Notes: generated by a model not told the origin, from the letters alone. 64,000 nucleotides of DNA from Neptunicella plasticusilytica (GCF_047922965.1 NZ_CP150481.1:3534001-3598000), one strand, 5' to 3'. Positions 9,201 through 17,742 are shown, counted from the first letter of the stretch. Program-made: numbers and translations.

Positions 9201-9479
9201 GCCAGTGAAGGGTTAAATGGATTATCACGCGGCATGATGGCCCAAGGAGCCGGCTCAGTGATTGGCACGTTATGGAGCATAGCCGACAAACCTAGCGCGG
9301 AGTTCATGCGCTATTTTTATCAACAGTTGGCTCTGTCGGGAAACTCCTCAACGGCACTGAGCAAAGCCAAAAATAAAATGCAGCGTCACCCCAGATTCAA
9401 ACACCCCAGATATTGGGCGGGCTTTGTTTTACTCTCCAGCAATAGACAATATGAATCGATTCGGTTTAGTCAGCGGTAA
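6285..9479 (+). CDS. Exported TPR-CHAT domain protein (caspase-like protease)
   Basis: 1064 residues from TTG at 6285, chosen because AAGG at 6274-6277 is well placed and the N-terminus then forms a signal peptide (LLIPTTLLLLFNSLVTSA before DER). Residues 35-125 form a beta-type domain. About residues 130-560 are TPR repeats of the kind AYLNNLAMTYLWTGKLAEAQQTM. The C-terminal 300 residues are a CHAT domain with the dyad His915 (in HIATHGYF) and Cys964 (in VISGCETLLGE), followed by the usual GAGSVIGTLWSIAD. CHAT proteins are relatives of caspases and separase. With a signal peptide this one would act in the periplasm, unlike the cytoplasmic Craspase/TPR-CHAT. The target is unknown. TPRs probably bind a partner that switches the protease on. 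Confidence 0.9.
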   Translation: MTVYSGINRFVQKLLIPTTLLLLFNSLVTSADERSVATQKYLFDIASKINQRHFFKLVSPKVNVTIKLWKNDKLIRSMQGPPQIIQTEYFSIDFTDEGKYMLEVVPEIDALYHPDDIEVTQIPMTSDQLPYYLVLESVTLHWQQDNSRSFILNQLQQVLTSGRIPPDIQCSLRQTLYAMLVNMGKFQQSLSAASDMLDGYRSEITECTIGKLLLADSNFNLYRFAEAESEFRELTQPDLQLVKQINPELTSYALLKYGFSQILNGASLGDLAKINDGKSTIDSLYLKLDSENRLDLMPEWYNAQATYYSVSSDYISAGQMLNLAIEAKQKLAHPLDIAPYLNNLAMTYLWTGKLAEAQQTMRRSIQLARQQNNFIALATQTANLAATYAYIGDWITAKRYYQRSLELTDMHNPDEGRYKVYLELARISALTHQYDDAITWLLKSEKDSLIRQPEKLALIYARIAEAFQQLNNPEESLKYLDLALQRQTTLSRNKDKADLYISLATYYLNQGQISTSESFLERAERMLEQGTAAQLSYHHLRILTLLANTQIRHETQVQTVRTHFVKAFTFIKNVEQTLDFEKLGPSWMNQVRALMDTYLNYLFLSDSSPNYLAAFDIIEQYQSSVLKRSRAYYNNVNENSGEERQSAWKEKIIAEAAVIDALTESEKQQALEQLDVANEKYQQVRTVKQHPDSTLSIHQIQTRLEEHQALLRYFRTPQTDILFYISKNEWHAETVDLTQWDEWLANNKHAEIFSQIKGESLLPVAWIKKQEINKLVIIPDGNLHLLPFSALSISAENGGEQFLTTEVEIVRTYSASTYFSSVAIDKASGQYDIAIFANPAFDIEYNPAYSRDNIEHLRSWGKSLTPLLWTAKESENIQNIFASRRINLATGTQATSSRLMSKDARYATLLHIATHGYFDPENPEIVGLATSYVDDNPNYTAGFLSLSQLLSQPFHSHLVVISGCETLLGELTASEGLNGLSRGMMAQGAGSVIGTLWSIADKPSAEFMRYFYQQLALSGNSSTALSKAKNKMQRHPRFKHPRYWAGFVLLSSNRQYESIRFSQR

Positions 9480-9626
9480 ATAACCACATTGGCCCTGTTA
9501 ATTTAATCATCGACTGAAATATCGAGGTTAAAAACGTCTTTTTGACAATATTAATTTATATCTCCGTGAGAGTATTTGCGTCAGCACGTCACTCCTTTTT
9601 TAAACTCAATAAAAAGGATACTCGCT

Positions 9627-10700
9627 ATGCAACGCTTCACAACATTTCTAACTGTACAATTTTTCGGCTTATTGCTTACGGGCTTTCACGCCAATGCCAG
9701 CGATGAAAATTTAAGTGACAGGATTAACAATAGACAACAAATTACCTTAAACCTTGCCGTAACAAGCTCTTGGCAACTGGAGGATGTAGAGCCAGGGCAA
9801 TATGAATTCCAAATTGTGAATTTGCTCCCGGGACAGCGAGACAAATATAAAATTAACATCAACAAAGAAAATTTGTTCCCCTCTGCATTAAAAATGCCCG
9901 AGAAGTTAAAAGCTAAAGACACCAAGGAGGGAGGTGAAAAGGCAGTTCAAGGTCAGGAAGAAGGCAAGGGAATACAACAAAATGTGTGCGATAAGCCAAA
10001 CGAAAAGACTAATGCTCTATCAGAAAAAATATACCAATTGACTGACGAAGCTGCGTTACCCGAATATATAAATGAGCTGACGGGCATCAATCCACCAAGC
10101 GCTTGCATTGAAGCTCGCGGCAGAATAGCGACTCTCATCGCGGCAACAATGGATTCGCATTTAGTAACCTTCTCTAAACATCAAAAAGTAACAATATCAG
10201 TACAACGGGGAGAAAATACTCTTACGACGCTAGTACTAGAAGATAAGCCAACCGAATGGCTTACCCACGTGGGATTTACCTTCCTGAATAATAAAGATGA
10301 ATACTTCTATTCTGAAAAGGTTCCTGGCTCAACCACCGATGCACCTGCTACCTACAAAATAGCTAGAGGTACCCAAAGGGACGATATCAGCTATGCAGCA
10401 ACAGCAATGTTTACATACCCCTTTGCATCCGAAGTGTGGGGCGAAGACATTGATATCGGATTCAGTGTTGGTTTGGGCACAGATAAAAATTCTATCGCAG
10501 CCCTTATTGGATTGAGTGCAATCATAAATGACAACTTTATGATTACTGCCGGTGTAATTGGAAGTCAATTTGATGTGCTAAAAAGGGACTACAAAGTGGG
10601 GCAAGATATAGGTGAGACAGCCATAGATAGCAGTAACTTGGTACAAAAAACCTACAAATTCCCGTTAATGGTCACATTCTCTTATAAATTTGGCGAATAG
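9627..10700 (+). CDS. Secreted beta-rich envelope protein of unknown family
   Basis: 357 residues. The ATG at 9627 is preferred over an upstream TTG because AAAGG lies nine bases before it and the first residues form a signal peptide (FLTVQFFGLLLTGFHANA before SDEN). Residues 20-90 look like a beta domain. Residues about 90-130 are a charged, Lys/Glu/Gly-rich linker with one Cys; a second Cys follows near residue 158. The last 100 residues alternate polar and hydrophobic positions (DIDIGFSVGLGTDKNSIAALIGLSA) and end in a strand closing with FSYKFGE, which suggests a small membrane-linked barrel. The 147-base gap from the CHAT gene may hold a secondary promoter but none is convincing. No family was recognised. 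Confidence 0.75.
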   Translation: MQRFTTFLTVQFFGLLLTGFHANASDENLSDRINNRQQITLNLAVTSSWQLEDVEPGQYEFQIVNLLPGQRDKYKININKENLFPSALKMPEKLKAKDTKEGGEKAVQGQEEGKGIQQNVCDKPNEKTNALSEKIYQLTDEAALPEYINELTGINPPSACIEARGRIATLIAATMDSHLVTFSKHQKVTISVQRGENTLTTLVLEDKPTEWLTHVGFTFLNNKDEYFYSEKVPGSTTDAPATYKIARGTQRDDISYAATAMFTYPFASEVWGEDIDIGFSVGLGTDKNSIAALIGLSAIINDNFMITAGVIGSQFDVLKRDYKVGQDIGETAIDSSNLVQKTYKFPLMVTFSYKFGE

Positions 10701-10711
10701 TGAGGAATAAA

Positions 10712-11770
10712 ATGATGTTGAGACATTCCAGCCTTTTTATTATTGCTCCTCTGTTTTTATATACCATGTTATGCCAAGGGGCCGTACAAAAAAGCATATT
10801 TGACAGTACACCTTTGGCACAGGATCAACTGGACAGCGTTTTTACAGTAGAAGACTTCCAGCAACGTCGCTTCCGTCAATTTGAAGATAACTATCTTATT
10901 CTGGATTATTTAAATGGCAGTAAAGTCGATCAACATATCGATGCTAAATTAAGTGTCGCCTATCTATTAACGCCCCCGAAAATTGAAGAATATAAAAAAA
11001 ATCAGGGGGCTGACTGGAATTTAGCTTTTTCTGCCACCGTCGAATTTGACTTTTATATGGGAACGCGTCATTCCGGTCCGGTTATCGGGAGGAGGTATAA
11101 TCCGGGTATACAGTATTACTACTCAATGAACAGAGTTGAAGGGTGGAGAGAATACCGGCTTTCGGTTGAACACGAATCTAATGGGCAATCAACAGAAAGT
11201 CTCGAAACCTTAAATCGGATTGCGGCAGATATATTTAATGAATATAGCGATTCTAGCCACTTTGATATGAGTAAAGCCCGTGAACTTGCTAGTGAAACAA
11301 TTAGCATGGGCAACAATTTTGTTTCATTGGGGGGAGTTTACCGCTTTAACCGCAAAGAACTGCCAGATAATCAATGTGATCAAGATTTCAGTTGCTTCGA
11401 TATCCACTTTAAACTGCGTGATAACACGTTAATTACAGATGAAAATAGCGGAAATTTCCGTTCAATTGAGGCAACTAATCAACATTTGAGCCACTATCAA
11501 GGCACCACCATCAGCTACTTTAATCGCTTCAGGTTCGGCCTCACAGGAAAAGACTACTGGGCGCTCGAACTATCTTATACGACGGGCCAAATAAATGGTG
11601 GGCGTCCTGGCTCCAACAGTACTTTTCTGGCCAATATTTATTATGACCTTTCTGTTGGAGATGTCGTCATTCCACTTATGCTGAAATGCCGAACGGGGTA
11701 TCTACATGACTTATACAACTTCGCTGAAAAATCTTCGGAGTGTACTACCGGATTTCATTTTATTTATTAA
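10712..11770 (+). CDS. OMPLA (PldA)-like outer-membrane phospholipase
   Basis: 352 residues. The ATG at 10712 has GAGG six bases before it, which beats an in-frame GTG at 10700. A signal peptide ends near CQGA. The key motif is HESNGQS: His154, Ser156 and then Asn168. This matches the spacing of the E. coli OMPLA triad His142, Ser144 and Asn156 (H-x-S and Asn 14 residues after His), in the same SNG context. Flanking alternating strands and many aromatic residues fit a 12-strand barrel, and the protein ends in FHFIY with a terminal aromatic. OMPLA hydrolyses phospholipids that reach the outer leaflet when the envelope is damaged. The protein is longer than PldA, and overall similarity looks low, so orthology is not claimed. 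Confidence 0.75.
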   Translation: MMLRHSSLFIIAPLFLYTMLCQGAVQKSIFDSTPLAQDQLDSVFTVEDFQQRRFRQFEDNYLILDYLNGSKVDQHIDAKLSVAYLLTPPKIEEYKKNQGADWNLAFSATVEFDFYMGTRHSGPVIGRRYNPGIQYYYSMNRVEGWREYRLSVEHESNGQSTESLETLNRIAADIFNEYSDSSHFDMSKARELASETISMGNNFVSLGGVYRFNRKELPDNQCDQDFSCFDIHFKLRDNTLITDENSGNFRSIEATNQHLSHYQGTTISYFNRFRFGLTGKDYWALELSYTTGQINGGRPGSNSTFLANIYYDLSVGDVVIPLMLKCRTGYLHDLYNFAEKSSECTTGFHFIY

Positions 11771-11773
11771 CAG

Positions 11774-14128
11774 TCAAAACAACCCTAACTGGTCACTGGT
11801 CAGTTGTTCAAAATCGAGGCCGATAAAAGGCAGGATGCCTTCGGCCACCGGGCGAATTTGTCGTTCGATATAGTGATCGTAATCAATTGGGCTGGTCAGA
11901 TATTCCAACGGTTCCGGGCCATTTAAGGTGATCACATAGGATACCCAGCCTTTGTGCTGATATTGTAGCGCTTTACCCTGCTGACGATTTTTTTCGTCAG
12001 CCAGTCGTGCCGCTTTAACATGGGGTGGTACGTTTTTAACGTATTTGTCCAGCAGCTGGCGTAAACGCTTGCGGTAAACCAGTGAAGAGTCATAGTGACC
12101 GTTGCGAATATCGTCGACTATGGTTCGTAAATAAGCCTGGACATTTTCACCGGCAAACACCATGGCATACAGTTTGGTTTGAAATTGTTTGGCCACCTCT
12201 GTCCAGTCGGATCTGACCGTTTCCAGCCCCTTAAACACCAGCTCATCACCCTGCTTACCGGATTTAATCCCGGCATAACGTTTCTTGCTGCCGGTTTCCG
12301 AGCCACGGATAGTGGGCATTAAAAAGTGTTTAAAATGGGTTTCAAACTCGATTTCCAGATGACAATCCAATTGAAACTCATCAGCAATTTTTTGTTGCCA
12401 CTGCTGATTAATATTGTCCTGTAGTTGCTTTCCTATCTGTTGGGCCTGTGATTCGCTTAATTCTCCTTCCAGCCATACAAAAGTCGAATCGGTATCACCG
12501 TAAATCACCTGATGTCCCGCCTGCTTAATCCATTGTGCGGTGGTTTGCATAATATCATGCCCCCGCATCGTAATAGAGCTGGCCAAGCGGGTATCATAAA
12601 AACGGCAACCTCCCGATCCCAGGACGCCATAAAAGGAATTCATCAAAATCTTGATTGCCTGGGAGCGTGCGGCATCGTTGTTGCGTTTAGCTTCGTCCCG
12701 TTGTTGCCAAAGCGAGGTAATAATATCCGGTAAGAAATGTTTATCGCGACTGAACTTGGCTCCACGATATCCCTGAATAGCCTGTTCCGGCGATTTCAAC
12801 CCTTCAATCAAACCCAGCGGATCAATCTTGAAGGTACGAATGATCGACGGATACAAACTTTTAAAATCCAGCACCAGCACGTTTTTATACAAGCCTGGTC
12901 GGGAATCCATTACATAGCCGCCCGGACTGGCCAAGCCGCCATTTTCGGGGCGATTGGGCGAAATATACCCGGCACGGTGCAATTTAGGTAAATACACATT
13001 GGTAAACGCCGCAACAGAACCCCCCATTCGATCCAGCTCCAGGCCGGTCAACTGGCTACGCAGGGTTAAAAAATCCAGCAAACGGGTATGCTCGAATATC
13101 TCGTTAACCAATACACAGTCCTGCAAGTTGTATTCGGCCAGCTTGACTTTGTTATGCATAAAATCATGAGTGATTTGCGCCAGTCGATTATCCACATCCT
13201 CGGTCTGCTTGCCCTTACCTAATAACGTCTGTGCCACAAACTCCAGACTAAAACTGTCAAACTGGTAGGTGGCAGTTTTCAGCGCATCAATTCCATCCAC
13301 CACCACCCGACCCGGCAGGGTGATATACCCCTGATTCACCTCAGCACGGGCATCGCGCCAACTGGCCAAACTCTGTCCTCGTCCAAGACGCAGGGCTATT
13401 CCATGCAATTCCGCCCTTTTTAGTAACAAGCGAAAATCAAAATTCACTACATTCCAGCCCAGAATAATATCCGGGTCCTGCTGCTGGATAACCTCAATCA
13501 GTCTGGCCAGCAGCCCGGACTCATCCTTTACCCATTGCAGCCAGTCTGGCCCAGGTTGCGGCTCACCAATCATCAATACAGATTGATAGTCCTGTCCGGC
13601 CAGCCCGATGGAATACAGTTCACCTTGTTCACTGCATTCAATGTCCAGTGACAAAATGTTGAATTGCGGTTTGTATGCAGAAGGTTTAAGTCGAGCCTGC
13701 TGGTAAACCGAGTAATGTTCCTGTGGTTGAATCTGGCCGGTGAAAACGGCACTGCCGTAGATAAAACGCTCCATCAAAAAGCGATCAGCCAAGCGGATAT
13801 CATCTTCATAGGTATTCACGCCGGCTGCTCTAAGCAGATCCTTTGCAGCAAAGGCAGACTGGCCGCTATTCAAATACAGCGCGGCCATCTGTTGTTGTTC
13901 AAAACTGAACATGGACAAAGGTTTGGCTTCAAAGGGAATTTTCGAGTCGGTGAGATAGCCGCTCACCTTATCCAGCTCGGACTGTTGTACAAAAAACGTA
14001 AAACGCTGGGCAGAGGTCACCAGCTTGACCGGCCCGGATTCGGTACTTAACCAGAATTCCAGCCAAGTTTGGCCAGCGCGTTCAACTTGATGGCGGGTTA
14101 AAATAAACCCTTCAGTAACCTGTTGCAA
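11774..14128 (-). CDS. polB: DNA polymerase II (family B)
   Basis: 784 residues, matching E. coli Pol II (783). The exonuclease motifs DIECSEQGE and FDFRLLLKRAE lie in the first half. The polymerase motifs are DFKSLYPSII (A), ILMNSFYGVLGS (B) and YGDTDS (C). The start is a TTG; the following residues (GFILTR) align with the N-terminus of E. coli PolB, which supports it. Pol II performs error-prone bypass and replication restart with proofreading. In E. coli it is LexA-controlled, but no CTGT-N8-ACAG box is visible upstream here. The gene converges on the phospholipase gene with three bases between stops. Confidence 0.97.
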   Translation of the reverse strand: MQQVTEGFILTRHQVERAGQTWLEFWLSTESGPVKLVTSAQRFTFFVQQSELDKVSGYLTDSKIPFEAKPLSMFSFEQQQMAALYLNSGQSAFAAKDLLRAAGVNTYEDDIRLADRFLMERFIYGSAVFTGQIQPQEHYSVYQQARLKPSAYKPQFNILSLDIECSEQGELYSIGLAGQDYQSVLMIGEPQPGPDWLQWVKDESGLLARLIEVIQQQDPDIILGWNVVNFDFRLLLKRAELHGIALRLGRGQSLASWRDARAEVNQGYITLPGRVVVDGIDALKTATYQFDSFSLEFVAQTLLGKGKQTEDVDNRLAQITHDFMHNKVKLAEYNLQDCVLVNEIFEHTRLLDFLTLRSQLTGLELDRMGGSVAAFTNVYLPKLHRAGYISPNRPENGGLASPGGYVMDSRPGLYKNVLVLDFKSLYPSIIRTFKIDPLGLIEGLKSPEQAIQGYRGAKFSRDKHFLPDIITSLWQQRDEAKRNNDAARSQAIKILMNSFYGVLGSGGCRFYDTRLASSITMRGHDIMQTTAQWIKQAGHQVIYGDTDSTFVWLEGELSESQAQQIGKQLQDNINQQWQQKIADEFQLDCHLEIEFETHFKHFLMPTIRGSETGSKKRYAGIKSGKQGDELVFKGLETVRSDWTEVAKQFQTKLYAMVFAGENVQAYLRTIVDDIRNGHYDSSLVYRKRLRQLLDKYVKNVPPHVKAARLADEKNRQQGKALQYQHKGWVSYVITLNGPEPLEYLTSPIDYDHYIERQIRPVAEGILPFIGLDFEQLTSDQLGLF

Positions 14129-14151
14129 AGATGCGAGGATTCCAGAATAAC

Positions 14152-14180
14152 AAAAAGCCTAATGTAACATTAATCGGCTT
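14152..14180 (-). terminator. Probable terminator after the HAD gene
   Basis: On the minus strand AAGCC and GGCTT plus TAATG and CATTA form a stem with a three-base bulge and a TTA loop, followed by five T. It lies between the HAD stop and the polB start, implying that polB has its own promoter. Confidence 0.5.
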
Positions 14181-14217
14181 CGAGCCTGAGGATAAAAATC
14201 CGAAAGCCTATTCCTTT

Positions 14218-14691
14218 TTAGGCACACAAATCGGTAAGTGAACTAATCATCCTAACATTAGAACGGCACTTTCCGGTTCCTTGCGGACAATACCATACTG
14301 CCTGCATTCCGGCTTGCAGCGCCGGCAATATATCTCTTTCCCAGCTGTCTCCCACCATACTCAGTCGTGAAGCTGGCTGATCTAAACGATTTATAATCTC
14401 AGGCAAGAAAGCCGCCTCACCCTTCGCATAGCCAATATTGGCAGGACAAAAATAGCCGCTGATATAGTCTGCCAAGTCAACTCGCTGTAAGGCTTTTTCA
14501 ATATCCCGGGCGGATGAGTCAACCGCTCCGGAGGCGACATAAATACGACTTGTCGCGGATAGATAGGCAAGTGTCTGTTTGGCACCTTCAATCACTTTCA
14601 CATGATCCCAGTCACACATTTTGCCCACAGCCCCCGGGATGTCGACCATCAGGGTATTGCCCCAGTCAAACAGATAAATCCCGCTCATCAA
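14218..14691 (-). CDS. HAD-superfamily hydrolase
   Basis: 157 residues. HAD motif I is read as FDWGNTLM at residues 8-15, with Asp9 as nucleophile but Trp-Gly replacing the usual second acid, so DWGNT lacks the general acid Asp typical of phosphatases. Motif II is VASG, and motif IV is VGDSWERD. Variant motif I points to a weak phosphatase or a non-phosphatase HAD. The start codon overlaps the stop of the upstream PNPOx-like gene (ATGATG containing TGA), so the two are translationally coupled. Substrate unknown. Confidence 0.82.
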   Translation of the reverse strand: MMSGIYLFDWGNTLMVDIPGAVGKMCDWDHVKVIEGAKQTLAYLSATSRIYVASGAVDSSARDIEKALQRVDLADYISGYFCPANIGYAKGEAAFLPEIINRLDQPASRLSMVGDSWERDILPALQAGMQAVWYCPQGTGKCRSNVRMISSLTDLCA

Positions 14692-15239
14692 CGGCCGCTA
14701 TCCAGAATATGGCTGGGAAGGCCATCAATGCTGAACTGATTCTTTTTCTCCCAATAATTTTTGATACCGTCTTCACCCTGCTTTTCTGCCCAGTCCTTGA
14801 GTTGTTCACGTTCTTCAACGTAGTCAAAAAAAGGCACTGCCATTCCGCAGGAAGTCTGGACCAAATCTACCTGCAAATCGAAAATCTGCCGGGCACCTGG
14901 CAGGGGATTAAATAGAGCATATAATGCGTTCCATTCACTGTCGTGCTGATGCACCACCTTTGCCTGACCATACAGGCGCAATATCATCGGTGCGCCTTCA
15001 AAGGCGGTAAACATAATGGTCATGCGCGGATTTTCCTGAACATGAGTGGCTGTTTCGTTGCCACTCCCCGTTACGTTTAACCAGACAACTCGATTAGGCC
15101 CCAATATTCGTAGCGAATCCATTCCTTTGGGTGAAAGGTTAACGCGGCTTTGTGCTGTGGCAGTTGCAACAAAGAAGATTTTCTGTTGCTGGATAAATTG
15201 CTGTAACTGACCGGATATTTCAGTAAATTGTTTGCCCAT
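14688..15239 (-). CDS. Pyridoxamine 5'-phosphate oxidase-like flavin-binding protein
   Basis: 183 residues from ATG at 15239, which follows an AGAGATAAG ribosome region. A longer frame would overlap the GGDEF gene and is rejected. The first half is a split-barrel fold of the PNPOx-like type: IFFVATATAQSRVNLSPKG, then VVWLNVTGSGNETATHVQENPRMTIMF, which resembles proteins that bind FMN or F420. The C-terminal part (YWEKKNQFSIDGLP) is typical of a subgroup annotated only as pyridoxamine 5'-phosphate oxidase family. It is probably not PdxH. It lies between a diguanylate cyclase and a HAD hydrolase in one operon. Confidence 0.85.
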   Translation of the reverse strand: MGKQFTEISGQLQQFIQQQKIFFVATATAQSRVNLSPKGMDSLRILGPNRVVWLNVTGSGNETATHVQENPRMTIMFTAFEGAPMILRLYGQAKVVHQHDSEWNALYALFNPLPGARQIFDLQVDLVQTSCGMAVPFFDYVEEREQLKDWAEKQGEDGIKNYWEKKNQFSIDGLPSHILDSGR

Positions 15240-15255
15240 ACTTATCTCTATAACG

Positions 15256-17160
15256 TTAAACCGGTAATAAATGCTGGCTGGAATTATCAGTAAAGATCTC
15301 CACCCTGTTTCGACCATATTGTTTGGCCTGATATAACGCATCGTCGGCCTGCGCCATCAATTCCTCGATAGAGTCCTGTCGCTGATAAACAGATAATCCG
15401 CAAGAAACAGATATATTCAGGTCAGGCACATCAATATCTGCCGACATCATTTGCGCGCGCTCTCTTAAATTTGCCAATAAATTTTCTGCCGCAGGCTGCG
15501 CGGTATGAGGTAAGGCAATCAAAAACTCTTCACCGCCGATCCGTCCCACAATATCTGTATGGCGGAAGGTTTTTAGGCATAGCAAACCAAACTTCTGCAG
15601 CACTTTATCACCGGTAGCGTGGCCAAACTGATCATTGATCTTCTTGAAATAGTCCAGGTCAACAATCACCACGCATAATTCAAAATGATGACGTACTGCC
15701 AAGTCAAATTGCAACTGCAACATTTCCAGCGTTTTTCTACGATTCAATAAGCCGGTCAAACCATCCACGTTGGCCAAACGTAGCAATCGCTGTTTGTTTT
15801 GCTGGTTACGGTACACCATAATTCCGAGCAAAAAACAGATAAGTAATGAAAAACCAAACATCGCCCATAAACTAATATTCTGTTTCTGTTGGGCTGCCAA
15901 CGTGAGTTTTTGCAATTCGTTTTGGCGTTCCAGTAACTGGTTTTTTTGCTCTTTCGCTTCCAGTTCATAATGAGACCTTAATTGATGCAATTGCTCGGTA
16001 CTTTGTTGACTATAGATTGCCTGTTTGACTCTAACCGTTTGTTCTAGCTGCTGATAAGCCTGTTGGTAGTCTCCCGTCAGCGCCGTCAATCGTGCCGCCT
16101 GCTCATCCAGAGAAATTTTCTGAATAGGCATGGAAACAGGATCAAGATACTGACGGGCTTTATGCAAATATAAGCTGGCCCGATCCGGCTGGCCCTTTAC
16201 CAGAGCCAACTCCAGCAGAGTACTGGCAACATCCAGTTGCATATAAGGGTTTTGCGCCCGGTCAAAAATTTTCTGGGCCTCCAGCAATTGTTGCTCTGCG
16301 GTATCAAACTGTTTCTCGCTAATATTAATGCCGGCCAATTCTTTAAATGCGTAGGCAACCCCCTGAATATCGTTGACCTGATGAGCCAGCTCAGCTGATC
16401 GTTGCAGTTGCGCCTTGCCGAGTTCGGTTTTGCCAATATTCTTGTTTGCTCTACCCAAACCATACAGAGAAATACTCAGTTCCAGCCATTCGTTGTGCTG
16501 TTCATGGTAGGCAACCGCTTCTTCAAAATAGGGAATTGAAAGTTGAGCTTCACGCCGGTATTCATAGACCAGCGCCATTGCTCCGGCCACTTGCCCTTTG
16601 GAAATACGAGAGCGCGGTTGTGGTGCCAGCTCGTAGGCCTGTTGCAAATCGATTATCGCAGTCGGGTAATCAACCAGACTAATCGCTAGCGCGCCGCGGA
16701 CATAAAGCGCATCGAGTTGTAATGCATTATCCTGTTGGCTGATTGCCCAATTCAGTGCAGTGCTGGCCAGCTCAATCCCTTTAGCTGGTGAACCTATCGA
16801 ATCGTAAGCCAGGGCTTCAGCCAAACGTAACTGGTGATAAAGCCAGGGCTGTTCAATACTATCGACAAAAGTTAAACCGGTTTGTGCATGTTGCAACGCT
16901 TCATGCGGGTACGTTAAGGCAAAATAGGTTTGACTAAGTAATAAATGAAATTGCGCCTTGTCAATGGCACTTGCATCGTCCGCGACGGATTCGCTGAGTA
17001 AACGACTCAAGATCTTGTTGGGATCAACGCTGAGTTGCTGCTGTTCGGCACGATAATGACTGGAAAGTTCCGTGATCCACTCAGACGCTACAGAAAATCT
17101 GGCAAAGCCTGTTATGCAGACAAGCATCAAAAGTAGATATAATCGACAGATTTTAATCAA
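15256..17160 (-). CDS. TPR-containing membrane diguanylate cyclase (GGDEF)
   Basis: About 634 residues from TTG at 17160, chosen because GGAAG lies four bases upstream and the signal peptide IKICRLYLLLMLVCITGFA follows at once; a TTG at 17181 lacks a ribosome site. The periplasmic part (about 30-370) is TPR repeats, then a coiled coil rich in Gln and Leu, one membrane helix (WAMFGFSLLICFLLGIMVY) and a cytoplasmic GGDEF domain with GGEEF. An RHTD inhibitory site lies five residues before it, so product inhibition by cyclic-di-GMP is expected. The TPR part probably binds a periplasmic protein or peptide. First gene of a three-gene operon. Confidence 0.92.
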   Translation of the reverse strand: MIKICRLYLLLMLVCITGFARFSVASEWITELSSHYRAEQQQLSVDPNKILSRLLSESVADDASAIDKAQFHLLLSQTYFALTYPHEALQHAQTGLTFVDSIEQPWLYHQLRLAEALAYDSIGSPAKGIELASTALNWAISQQDNALQLDALYVRGALAISLVDYPTAIIDLQQAYELAPQPRSRISKGQVAGAMALVYEYRREAQLSIPYFEEAVAYHEQHNEWLELSISLYGLGRANKNIGKTELGKAQLQRSAELAHQVNDIQGVAYAFKELAGINISEKQFDTAEQQLLEAQKIFDRAQNPYMQLDVASTLLELALVKGQPDRASLYLHKARQYLDPVSMPIQKISLDEQAARLTALTGDYQQAYQQLEQTVRVKQAIYSQQSTEQLHQLRSHYELEAKEQKNQLLERQNELQKLTLAAQQKQNISLWAMFGFSLLICFLLGIMVYRNQQNKQRLLRLANVDGLTGLLNRRKTLEMLQLQFDLAVRHHFELCVVIVDLDYFKKINDQFGHATGDKVLQKFGLLCLKTFRHTDIVGRIGGEEFLIALPHTAQPAAENLLANLRERAQMMSADIDVPDLNISVSCGLSVYQRQDSIEELMAQADDALYQAKQYGRNRVEIFTDNSSQHLLPV

Positions 17161-17415
17161 AATACTTCCATAATTGACCAACGCAAACAGTAGCTATATT
17201 TTCGTTGCAAACAAGCCAGCACATGCCACAAGATAACTTACAAAATCTTTTAACAAGGGCAATTAAAGCGTAGTTTAACCGCTTTGTTAACAGTTATCTT
17301 TTTTAATACATTGACCGATATTTAAACAACCGTTAAGCGGTATGGTACTTGTTATGCTTTACAAGCAACTCAATCACAAGTAAAAACAACAACACCAACA
17401 TATTTTACAGTTGTT

Positions 17416-17742
17416 ATGAAATTAGTTACTGCTATCCGACATAAATTGCTCGAACTGAAATACAAGCGCAATAAACTGGCTATCATACAATTCGTTCCAG
17501 CCGACCAATGTAACCACATCATACAACAATGTCTGGATGACGGCTGGGAAAAGGGCAGAATTTACGCTGGCACCAATAGCTGGAAGGAAGATGGTAAGGT
17601 GACGCTCAGCAAAGGATTCAGTACCCTGGATTTTAGCCGTGATGCCAACGGCAAGGGGCAAGTAAGTGGCCCCGATAAAGCCATTTACGGATTGGCCGCC
17701 GAATATCAATTAACAGCGTCAGCTGTTCCGCAGCGGCAATAA
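17416..17742 (+). CDS. Small hypothetical protein
   Basis: 108 residues, with a basic N-terminus (IRHKLLELKYKRNKLAIIQF) and then a WEKGRIYAGTNSWKEDGKVTLSKGF stretch. No signal peptide, membrane segment or known domain was recognised. No good ribosome site is seen before the ATG, and the opposite strand is also open over much of the same stretch, so expression is unsure. It ends 14 bases before the glgA stop on the other strand. The 234-base spacer before it carries no clear promoter. Confidence 0.45.
   Translation: MKLVTAIRHKLLELKYKRNKLAIIQFVPADQCNHIIQQCLDDGWEKGRIYAGTNSWKEDGKVTLSKGFSTLDFSRDANGKGQVSGPDKAIYGLAAEYQLTASAVPQRQ

Noticed and set aside
9480..9626. TTGACA at 9542-9547 as a promoter for the beta-rich protein
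   Set aside because: No -10 hexamer at 16-18 bases downstream.
14129..14217. LexA box upstream of polB
   Set aside because: No CTGT-N8-ACAG-like site was found, unlike E. coli polB.
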